NCBI GenBank assembly: GCA_964304625.1
Contig: OZ199840.1
Coordinates: 1-64,000 of the forward strand
Source of the DNA: Kudoa neothunni
Taxonomy: Eukaryota > Cnidaria
Reading direction: 5' to 3'
DNA length: 64,000 bases
Shown: in pieces, positions 1-10,097 of the stretch
Numbering within the stretch: position 1 is the stretch's first letter
How the letters are laid out: each line of letters begins with the position of its first letter
Made by a program: the position numbers and the translations under genes
Notes under the pieces: model-generated
Databases searched by the model: none
Seen by the model: the letters and a program-made list of their open reading frames with translations, nothing else
What the model was told of the DNA's origin: nothing

Positions 1-497
1 TATGCGCATGGATTAAATTTAAAATCATAAAATATTCTCGTTTTTCTGCATTGATTATTAGTTCAACATTTGTTGTTTAATGAATTAAAACTGAATCATT
101 TTTATTAATATAAAAATAGAAAAATGTTGACGTCAACGCTGAATTTTATTCTAGTCCTTTAAAATAAAAATAATCAAATGATGACAATACACTTGTATTT
201 TACGGTAGCGTTTAATTTCTTGATGAATAAAATTATTGCGCAATATCCACCTACACAATAACAGTTGTTGACTGTATTCACAAAGTTAGCCGTTACTAGA
301 CTGGAGTTGTTACCAAATTTAATGGAAAAGCGCATGCTTTCTTCCAACCCACACATTGGGAAACCCTTCTCCTTAAAACATCTTCAAAAATTGTTTAGTG
401 CTAAAAGATAAATTTTTTATATTAAAATATAGATTCAAACTACAGGACGTAAATTTTTCATTGTATTTTTGATGTGAGTCTACCTGTGATGATTAAC
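1..497. other. AT-rich stretch, no gene recognised
   Basis: No reading frame of convincing composition and no RNA gene is visible. A 60-codon minus-strand frame here shows no family motif. Confidence 0.5.
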
Positions 498-505
498 CCA
501 TATAG

Positions 506-3208
506 CAGGACAGGGCAGGGCAGGCCAAACCATGGCTCTTTGAACGTTAGGGTGTGGCTCTCGAAAAAAAAATTCATTGATTCAAAATTTTTAAAATTCA
601 ATAAGCGCTTTAATTTAGAAAAATTAAAAGTTTGAACTATTTAATCGACTGAAGAAATGAACTTTTTAATTGTAACCTAGATAGTATTTTTGGCTTGGAA
701 ACGTAATTACGGACATTTATATAGTTTCAGTATTTGATTCAAGCTAGAATTATTATTAGTTTTGTTAGGAAATACAATTGTAACTAATGTCTTTCCATTA
801 TCATAGTGATGGATATCGTAAGAATAAACACGCGTTAAAGCTTGAAAAGAGAAGGTGGACAAGTGGAAATGAGAATGGTCTCACGCTGGCTCCTTGGTTA
901 GTCTATAAATGACCCAACTCGTCCCTCGGTGCAATTCAAATAACTCGGAACGTGCTGTCTTGTAGCTGTGCAAATTATTTGTTAGAATTGGAGCTTAAGT
1001 GATAATTCAAATTTAGTTATTGTATTAAAAAATTTATGGATTCTTTAAATAAAAAAAGAAAATATGATGACGACAAAAGAATATTCAACCCAGAACGGGG
1101 AAAGAATTTGCCTTTATCGTAATGGGGGGGGGCAAGCCATGTGTATTATTTGCAATCTGTTCGTAAGTGACAACAAAGCTTCTAACCTGAAACGACATTA
1201 TGAGAAAAATTATGGGAACTTTTCTCGTGATTATCGTTGTAAGTCTCAAATAAAAACCAATAAGGTATGTTCTTTAAAGTCATCATTAAATAAACGCCGG
1301 TCACTTTTGACGACATTATCCGCCGAATTTCTCTAGCAACTGAAGCTAGTTTTATTATTTCGTGGAATATCTCTCGCGCAATACGTTCATATTCTGATGG
1401 AGAATTCGTCAAGAAGAATATTGCTGAAGTTATTGCAGTTTTAGATCCCAACAACGAAAGACTTCAACGTTTCATAAAACAAACACCAGTTTCTCGTCAC
1501 ACAATGGAAAAGCGAATCTCTCAAATAAGTGCTGATGTTCGCGATAAACTAAAAAATGATTTGAAAAATTCGTTTGCTTTTAGCTTAGCTCTTGACGAAT
1601 CAACGGACAACGGACATTTAAGAAAATTCCCAATTGGTCATATTCATTCTCTATGTTTTATATGACCTAACTATTAAGGAGGATTTGTTGGATTTGGTGG
1701 CATTGAAAGAAACTACTCGTGACAATTACGTTTAAAATGCACTTTATACAACCTTAGCAAATGCTGGCGTTCAGTTATGTAATCTCCTTAGCGTTTCGAT
1801 AGATGGAGCTCCTGTGATGGTAGGTAAGAACGTAGGCTTAATTGCACTCATGAACAATGATCCAAGGTTTGGAAAACTTATCCCCATACATTACATTATT
1901 CATTGCAAACATCTGATTGCGAAATACTTCAAATATGAAGATGTGATAAAGTGTGTACTCGAAATTGTCAATTATATACGATCAAATCGGAAGACTCGTC
2001 GATAAGCAGAAATTTTGTTGATAAACCTAACGACGTGTCATTCTACTGTATTGTGAGATGACTGCCAACTAGCAATGTGTAGAATAGGTTTGTCTAGCTT
2101 TTAGAACTGATTAGTTTATTACTTAAAGAGAAGAACAAATCATACCCTCAACTTGAAAATAATCAATGGCTCTACGACATGATGTTTTTTACTGACAAAT
2201 GAATCATCTTCAAAATCTCAATTTAGTATTTCATGGGAAGAAAAAATTGGTTTCGGATTTTGTTCAAACAGTTTTCAGCTTCGAGAATAAATTACGAGTT
2301 TTCCATCGAGACATTATATCACAGAATATCAAGGAACTTCATTTATTTTCCAAATCTCAATAGACAACGAAATTTATTCCCTAATGATGTAATACAAAAT
2401 GAGAAATTGGAAGAATATAGCTGCAAATTATAACAACTTATGAACGACTTTAATGATCGTTTTGATGATTTACAGAAACTGAAACTATGCTTTATGTTCC
2501 TCATCAACCTATTTGTGATCGATGTAGTTAATGATGGTTGTAAAAATCTTGAACCACTGGTCATCGATTATTCAACTGTGGAAATGGAACTAATGGATTT
2601 TCAAGATGATCTGGCTTTAAAGATGATTCATAACTCCAAGTCGCCACTAGAATTTTGGAAAAACTTATCAGGAATGAAATATCCAAAATTAAAAGTAATG
2701 ATTATCAAACTTATTTCTATTTATGGAACAACTTATTGTTGTGAATCCCTTTATTCTACGACGAAGTTTGTGAAATCGAAGCATCACGGATCCCTCACCA
2801 ACAAACACCTGACGGAATTAATTCGCACGGCTTTAACAGCATATGAACCAGATTTCCGTCAGCACACTGATAATATGGAAAATATTTTATTATTTTTGCG
2901 GCCTTTTTCAAAAAGAAAACATTTTTTGGATCATTCACTGCTAATATACTTTTCTTGAAAAACTATTATGAATTATACCAATAAAAATTATATATAAGTT
3001 TTCCAATGATTAACTGAATAAGAAAATAATTTAAAAATCTTTATTTATAATTCTACAAAATTTTACATTAGGATGTGTCAAAGGTTTCAAGAAGTGTAAG
3101 TTTTAAAAAAGGAAGAGATACAAAAAACTTTTTTAACACCTTGCGGCTCTTTTAAATATAGGCGCTCTTAAAGTTGCCTCCCATTCTAGGCAAGGCTGGC
3201 CACCTCTG
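506..3208 (+). mobile_element. hAT transposon, ZBED5/GTF2IRD2-like, decayed
   Basis: The left tip begins CAGGACAGGGCAGG and the right tip, read inward, begins CAGAGGTGGCCAGCC; both match the usual hAT start CAG...GGCC. Flanking 8-mers ccatatag (498-505) and ctatatag (3209-3216) agree at 7 of 8 bases, which is the target-site duplication size of hAT elements. The body holds transposase remnants in several frames. A short CAGGG tandem sits in the left tip. The old duplication has one mismatch and the transposase is broken, so this is an inactive copy. Confidence 0.85.
1036..2958 (+). pseudogene. hAT transposase remnant
   Basis: The likely start is the ATG at 1036 (MDSLNKKRKY). A frame change near a run of eight G at about 1126 separates it from the BED-type zinc finger, where C-x2-C and a distal H are visible (MCIICN...LKRHYEK). 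The middle part reads LALDEST at about 1587-1607, the catalytic-domain signature of ZBED5-type transposases. The block near 1814 (VGKNVGLIALM) and the C-terminal block at 2440-2958 (CCESLYSTTKFVKSKH) match the hAT dimerisation region. At least four frame changes or stops interrupt it. The name comes from motif recognition. Confidence 0.8.
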
Positions 3209-3216
3209 CTATATAG

Positions 3217-4029
3217 CCTTGGCACCTTTTCTCATTGAGTTACAGAGCTATAATTTTATAAATACTTTCAAAATACATTTGTAAATGATATATTTTAAAA
3301 TAAAAGAAACATCGTTGTTTTAAAATACTCTTTAATATGTTGCGTTAACGCAACATATAGTCTATATGGGTAAAGTCAGTTATTATTATTAGATTTAATA
3401 AGACGTAGATTAACATAACATTAATCTTCAGTTATTCACTAAATTTTATAAGAATTAATAATAAAAATATAATTTTATTATTTGCTTGAAATCATATAAT
3501 TGAGAAATGGCGTTAAAAATAAATTTCTATGATATTCGACATCATCAATAATTCAAAAATACCAAAAAATAACAATTGCTAGTTGACTCCAAAAGAAAGT
3601 ATATAAAAAATTGGAAAAAAGTTTTAATAAGATGAATATAAATATCGTAATACGTTAGATGTTATTTGTTGTAAATAAATGAAACCCTAACGGAACACAG
3701 TTCCAAAAAACTCAAATATTGATCACGATGTACATAAATTAAACCCAAATAATATCCAAAATACTGTAATTAACGTACTTGAATGTTTTATTAATAAATT
3801 TTATTTGTGCACATTATTGATTCACTAATAGTTAATAATATGTTGGTTCGGCAGATAAAAAACGTACTAGCCACGCATGGACTGCTGTAATATGTATTTC
3901 ACTGTCTACTCATAAGTAAAAATGCATTCAAAGTTATTCGAAAAAGTCAAAACGAACAAATATTTTGTAGGCAATATGCAAAGTCAAAATTATGTTACTA
4001 GTATTGTTAAAAGTTCGGCATATTTCATC
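3217..4029. other. intergenic, AT-rich
   Basis: I see no coding stretch, repeat end or RNA gene. This is the 3' flank of the minus-strand gene that ends at 4030. Confidence 0.5.
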
Positions 4030-5754
4030 CTAAAGATCATTGAATAATCTTTGTGAAAACTTGGAACTTTTCTTGTAAACCAAAAACAATAGAAAACACT
4101 GCATAACCAACAAAAAAATGGATAGTATTCCAGTAGCTGCAATAAGGACGTGTTTCCTTCTAATAAACAAGACGGTTTTCAGTCTAATTCCTCGATATTG
4201 GTAGAGTCGTCCAACAATTTTAGACTCATCGATAGTCGTGGTAGGTTCAAGTATAATATCAGCACTTGTTGTGTACAGTGTTGATTTTATTGTAGTAATC
4301 TCTTGCGTTTGTGAGCTTTCCTCTTTTGATAATGAAACTGAATCAATGGACTGCACACTTTCTCTATAACATAATCAGTTTAAAAAATTCAATATTTTTA
4401 CTTTATCATTTTTTCTTCATCCAAGAATAGGGATCCATACAAAGGGTCAACAAACAGATACACATTACCTGTTTGATGATTAACTAGAGGCCTAAACACA
4501 GTTATGGATGAAGGTTGGATGTATGGTTTAATATACGTACTTTAGCGCAATATTTATAATCACATTCGATTCCGTCATAATAGGACTAAATAACAATGTA
4601 AGTATTATATTCAAAAGAATGCATCTATCGACAATATCTTCCATTGACTAAATAGTTTTATATTTTTTGAAAATATAGATTTTCTTACAGCCACTGATTT
4701 GATGTGATCAATCAAACAATAAATATTTAACTGATCAGTTAAAAAGTTTTTCATTTCTTCGTATGTATGTTCATTCAATATCAAAAAATCATTATAGATC
4801 TATATAATATGTATTTTAAACATAGTAATTTATTATCACATAAATTTTGTCAATATCCTTGGTAAATAAATTTTTGGTGAAAGACGCCAAATTACAGTAT
4901 GATTCTGTTGGACAAATCACTTTATTGTGAAAAATTGAATACAATAGACTAACGCATTCGATCATGTTATATTCTCCAACAAAAGTAATTTTAAATTTGA
5001 GACGGGGCTTCTCCGTACAGATTGATTGTATCATTGTGTTGTCAATATTTTCGCTGTGTCCATTTGGATAGCATGGATGAATCATCTTTTCCAGTGAAGG
5101 ATCGATGTTTGATTCCTTCTCCTTCTGTTTTTTAAAATATAAATATTCCCAGATAAATTATTGTTTACTTTGAATAATTTATTATAGGTCTCAAATAGTA
5201 TCTCGAAAACCGACAAGCAGTAAAAGGTATTCACAAACGCCGTGTACTTCGTGCCCCCTATGTAAAATTCCCTCACCATTATTTTATCGTATAGATTTGG
5301 AGATTTTGTTATGAATCCTATGGAAAAATCGGTATTGGATATGCTGATGAATGGCGTGGATTTTAATGCCTTAAAAATATTATTTATGTGGTGATAAATC
5401 GTACTCGTTACTCCGGCTTCAAAATCATAATTATGTTGCAGCAAGGAAATTAATCCACCACTTTGTTCATTAAGTTTGATTTGATTTTTTAATATTATTT
5501 TCAAATTCTCCAACTGAGATTCTTTTTCAGCGTGGTAATTCAGAATTTGTTCGTATTCCTCTTCAGAGAATCTAAAATATAATTTATAATTGATTTTCTA
5601 GATTTATGTACATATATTTGTATTCAACATGGAAAATCCTGTGCACAATTACTTCATTTTTCTCAACAGTATCCCATCCACACTGATCAGCGGCCGATTT
5701 CACATACCACACGATATTCCAATCACCTATTAGAGTTAACTCATCCAAAATCAT
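4030..5754 (-). CDS. divergent CD39/NTPDase-like (GDA1_CD39) membrane protein, seven exons
   Basis: Exons on the minus strand: 5754-5612, 5571-5169, 5124-4840, 4799-4689, 4647-4541, 4491-4402, 4363-4030. The six GT-AG introns are 38-49 nt and keep one frame of 490 residues. The C-terminal lobe resembles ecto-nucleoside triphosphate diphosphohydrolases: a YTAFVNTFYC block where the family has YTHSFLCYG, then HPCYPNG, SICTEKP, an EC...IC...YC cysteine series, and a later IYC and DRC pair. It ends with one membrane helix (VLIAATGILSIFLLVMQCFL) and a tail of about 20 residues. The nucleotide-binding DLGGASTQ motif is not recognisable; SISNTDFS stands in its place. No N-terminal membrane anchor or signal peptide is visible, so 5' exons above 5754 are possible. 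An in-frame stop precedes the ATG with no splice acceptor between them; alternatively an acceptor just before GTGATTGG could open this exon. It may be a pseudoenzyme or a protein of another family with a similar cysteine pattern. Confidence 0.6.
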
Positions 5755-7134
5755 TGCATGTAGCAATTTTCAATCACAATATAAATATGTATATATTTTT
5801 GTTTAGATACAAAATAAACAATCAAGAGAATGTCTACACTATCATGACGCGTTAATTATTTTAATGAAAATATATATTTAATAATAATTAGTTATATAAT
5901 GATTTTTATTATTTTATCGTTTAGTAAGAGGAAGTCGATGTTATATTTCATTTTCAGTAATATATTCAATATTAAAAAATAAGTTACTTAAACATATGGA
6001 ACTCTCTACATTGAGTTTCTCTACCGAATACAAATCATATTGTTGGATTGGAACTCTCTCATAGCAAATAAAGATATTTTCTGAAGTATCCATGATTATC
6101 AAAAGTCCATACTTTCAATTAAAATAAAAAGTTAATTTATGATCAACAATACAAAAGCTACTTGTTTGATTGCTTTGTTGTTTGATATCACAAACTTGTT
6201 TAATAATAAGTTCACCAAGAAAATATAGGAAAACAAATGCTTCATGACGTAAACCAATCGATTAGCGATATCTTAGTAAACAAACTTAATCGAAGGTGAA
6301 TTATTGGCACACGAATTAAAGATTAACCCAAATCCATACATTTTTGGGAAAGCAATAATCAAATATTCGTGTTTCTAATTCTCATTTGATTGGGGAAATT
6401 TACAGGTAAATCATATTAATAACGTTTTCGTTTAATAAAGAATAAACATTTTTATTATTGGAAATTATGTTTTATTTTACATCTAAAGATTGTTACTATC
6501 ATCTTTATTGTAATTAAAACAATGTTACACTGAAAACTTTGAAAATCATTGATTATATAATATGAAAGTATTATTTTATGGCCAATATCATCACATCTTT
6601 AGACTTCAATCGATTACATCGCTTTACATCTGGCAAAAAATATCTAATCCAACTATTTAATCACAACTAATTCCTAATTTTTGGTTGACGTCATCTCTGT
6701 TTTTTATCTCTAATTACCAAATACTTGACTTACGCTACATGTAAATTCAGCTATTCATTGTAGTTCAATATTTTATTATAAAGTTTTAATCACTTGATTA
6801 CGAATATTCGAGACCTATTTCACAAACTCGTTATTTAGTATAAAAGAGACAATAATATATATTTGTCGGGTTATATACAACGTAAAAAATAAACTTTCTT
6901 AAATTTTTTACAATTTTCCAAAATAATTCAATTAGATGCATTTTGATTATTAATTTGAAGAATAAGGGGAATGGCTATATCTCAGGTACCTGATAACCCG
7001 ATAATCCGATCGCGTTCAAGTTATATCTCAGAGAATGAATATCTCTAGAACTACAGTGTATACTTTATTCATATTATTTAATATTTAAGTAAATTAATAT
7101 TTTGTTAGTTTCGGATAAATTTGAAAAAGAACAA
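5755..7134. other. intergenic, AT-rich
   Basis: I see no conserved coding stretch. Part of it is probably the promoter side of the minus-strand gene ending at 5754, and 5' exons of that gene could lie here. Confidence 0.4.
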
Positions 7135-7147
7135 ACTTTTAGTAATG

Positions 7148-7562
7148 TTTTTTTTGTTTACAAGATAAAACCTCTGGCGCAACTTATTAGGTTGTGGAAT
7201 TCTGGTTGGTTAGGTCTTTTCCAATAACGCTTTAGACACCGCAGGACGTAACATGAAACCCCGTCGTTTATGTTTATGCGGTAATGTGGGACTTTAACCC
7301 AATAAACAACCTCGTCTTTGGGCGACCACCATTCCAAACCCTATCCTTTTAAGGGCGTTGGCTCTGTGAGGTCTGCAAATTACTATCCTTTCGATGGGTT
7401 CTGAAGAATTAAACTCCTGTTCACGTTCACCACACTTCACAGCGAGCGTACACTTTAACCACAGCTCCCAAATATGGGATAGAGGCCCACCGACGGAATA
7501 GAACCCCTTACCTCAAAGTTCTGAGTCCGAGTGCCACGCCGATATGCCATCTGTCCTCGGCT
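7148..7562 (-). mobile_element. tRNA-derived SINE with 13-bp target-site duplication
   Basis: A block of higher G+C stands out in AT-rich surroundings. On the minus strand it starts with a tRNA-like head: an A-box-like TGGCACTCGGA (complement of 7526-7536) and, about 30 bases on, a B-box GGTTCTATTCC (complement of 7495-7505). These are the internal promoter of RNA polymerase III. It ends in an A-rich tail (aaacaaaaaaaa). The 13-mer acttttagtaatg flanks it exactly at 7135-7147 and 7563-7575, so it inserted by target-primed reverse transcription using a LINE partner. The exact duplication suggests a fairly young copy. I did not find a second copy in the window. Confidence 0.8.
7495..7536 (-). 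promoter_or_regulatory. internal RNA polymerase III A and B boxes of the SINE
   Basis: B box GGTTCTATTCC matches GGTTCRANTCC at 10 of 11 positions. The A box is weaker. Order and spacing match tRNA promoters. The surrounding sequence does not fold into a cloverleaf that I can draw. Confidence 0.65.
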
Positions 7563-7575
7563 ACTTTTAGTAATG

Positions 7576-8194
7576 CAACCATCCGAATTCCATCAATAAT
7601 CTAGTGTACATGTCATATTTTATTAAATATTTAAACAAGAAAATCATTGTTCCATTATTAGATCGGTCGATATAAATATTTTTATCGTAGAAGTAATTTT
7701 AACGCACATTGTATTCTTTCGGAATGGCGTGCTAAAAGATGAGTTTCTGGCATGTTTATATATGGAATGTGGTTTATTGCTTTCAAAGATCTGTATATCG
7801 GCGAAATAATATATGAATATTTACAATTAGAGAATCATAAACATTATCCTTCTATCATAAAATGTATTGTATTAATCGGTGAAAAATGTCATATTTCGAC
7901 AAAGGCTTTTAAATGTAGGTCCTATATTAAAAAATAATAAATAAAATGTTTCGACTATTATTGACGGGGAAAAAAATTAAAAGTAAAAGTATTCGGACGA
8001 AAATTAAAATAAAGTACAATTTTAACGACGATATTGCGTAACTCAACTTCTGAGTAATTTGGGGGTTTGTTGGTGAATCATTAAGATCCATTAGCCTGCC
8101 TACTGGGAAAAATAACTAGGAATCATTATGACGTTTTTATCGTTCGTTTCCTAAATAAATGTGACTGTATTTTGGTGAATGAAATTTTTAAAAT
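7576..8194. other. intergenic, AT-rich
   Basis: A 61-codon plus-strand frame at 7752-7937 has no recognisable motif. Nothing else is supported. Confidence 0.4.
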
Positions 8195-8880
8195 TTAATA
8201 TAGATGGAGATATATATGGCAATAAATAAAATGGAAATATTTTCCGATAGAATTAAAATCACTATGTTTAGAAACCTCACTCCGAAATTCGTTTGAACTC
8301 AATTTTGTGACGTGTTTACACCCTAAAAATTGATTCCAATTTATTTTGTTGATGAGCCCGTATTCTTTCTCAGCGAATTCGTTCTTAAATGAATTTTCTG
8401 GCACCATATGAAATTGAGATTTGATGTTTGGATTTAATACGTAGGTTGGTTTTAAAAGTAACTTTTTTATTTTCTCGTATGAATTTAAAGCCATAGCGCT
8501 TAATTCACCTCATATTTTTACCAGACATCTCTTAGCTTGGATTTTAGCTTCCAATTCTGAAGTTAATTCCTTGAATTTAAACCCATAATCGATTTCACTC
8601 AAGTGTTTTAGCAGATTCAGATGATTGTATATTTTTGAATTAAGAGATTTCCCAATAAATTAACTTTATCGGTTGCAATCTGTGGATCAATAAATTCCAT
8701 TTGAAATAGCCTGTTTTTTTCCTTCAGTAGTTTTTCAATGAGAGACACAAAAATGAACAGCTTCTTATATTCAGTATTTTTTAGGAGGTCAGGGTTAATT
8801 TGTGCTTTATATTTTTGATTAACTTAGAGTTCGGGTGAGATACTTGTAAGCTTGCTTGAATCGTCCCCAAAATTAGACAT
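8195..8880 (-). pseudogene. unidentified decayed coding stretch
   Basis: The minus strand shows protein-like composition in successive frames: from the ATG at 8880 (MSNFGDDSSK), through a leucine/lysine-rich helical part (LEAKIQAKRCL), to a 99-codon frame at 8494-8195 that includes NEFAEKEYGLINKINW. At least one stop and one frame change lie between the blocks and are not explained by introns of the usual 40-60 nt size. I do not recognise the family. It could be a host gene relic or a gene with unusual introns. Confidence 0.35.
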
Positions 8881-9100
8881 TGCGCAACTAGCAAAAACAA
8901 TACTGATTATACAATAATAACTAATGGGAACTAAGTGCTTTAATGTATCTCAAGCGAATATAGGATGAATAGAGATGACGTCGCACAATCCAGAACTAGG
9001 TAAGTAGTAACATACTGTGCTTATAAATACGCATAAGTATATTTGCATAGTTTTGTAAGCACGAATAAATTATTAATCACCTAACAATACTTATAAAATA

Positions 9101-10050
9101 TTGAACAAGAATGTCCAAATTATTGATCGGACGCTCAATTATTTCACTTCTATAAAGCCATCTTGTTTGAATGTACATTTTAAATGGTGGATTCGCGCCA
9201 TCAAATTATCTGAAACGGACGACTCTACAAAGTTTTCAAAATGTTTCAAATATTCCATTTTTCTCTTTTTGCTCTTCTTGAACCATTTTGGAATATTTTT
9301 CAAAATACCACTGGTGTTTGGTGGAAGTTCAGAAAACGCTTCTTCAGCAACTTTGTTGAGCGAATGGCAGAGACAATAAATCGAGTTACATTTGGATTTT
9401 TATTAAGTATTCGAGTCCAAACACTAATATTTATCCCGATCATAACAGCAGCTCCATCAGATCCATATCCTACTAAATTCTTGTAGTTTAGTCCAAATGA
9501 TGCAATCGAACTATCAAGGCTGTTAAAAATGTTTTGGCGTCTGTTCTTTCAATTTCCTCAATTTCAAGCAATCGAGTTACAACTGTTTTCTCCACAATAG
9601 AATAGAATAAAACGACTATGCACAAGTGAGTTTTTATATTTATGTCTGACCATTCATCAATTAAAATTTAAAATGGTTGATCCTCTAAGCCATATTTCAA
9701 TTTCACCTTAATTGATTTTGATATTACCTTAATATAAAAATAAAATAAGTAAAAATTAGTTCATATACATTATTGATGATAACAGAACATTTGGTGTGAT
9801 GAATATTAAGTCTTTCCAAGATTTGAACAGTCTGTATTTATACACATAACTTGTTTCATAAAATTCCTAAATGGTCCACTGCTACAATAGGAGTATGCAT
9901 TGCAATTAATCCCGAGAATCGTATTTCTGATATTTTGGTGTCAACGGATGTTTTTGATTTGGAAACATATTTGTTTTCATATATTTTTGATAAGTTCGTT
10001 CTAGATTTAATATCGGTATGTCTCTTAGAACCTAGAATAGAAATTTTATT
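9101..10050 (-). mobile_element. hAT transposase relic, second family (ZNF862/DUF4371-like)
   Basis: Read on the minus strand, the order is: RFSGLIAMHTPIVAVDHLG (about 9860-9915), which fits the N-terminal part where such transposases have F-L-A-E-H-N-I-P-x-x-V-A-D-H-L; then NLVGYGSDGAAVMIG (about 9440-9490), the signature G-S-D-G-A; then CHSLNKVAEEAF and IPKWFKKSKKRKMEY (about 9260-9370). Frames change between the blocks. No terminal repeats were found. On the right it runs straight into the Ty3/Gypsy fossil, suggesting that one truncated the other. Confidence 0.7.
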
Positions 10051-10097
10051 ATTGTCGTTGTTATTGTTGCTTTTAGTGTATCTTTCTTGCGTCCGCA

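Noticed and set aside
1126-1133. A run of eight G as a possible programmed frameshift site
   Set aside because: The transposase has other stops and shifts elsewhere, so decay or a homopolymer error is simpler.
7495-7536. Possible functional tRNA gene
   Set aside because: The boxes sit at the head of a 415-bp unit with a tail and target-site duplication, and no cloverleaf closes. It is a SINE.
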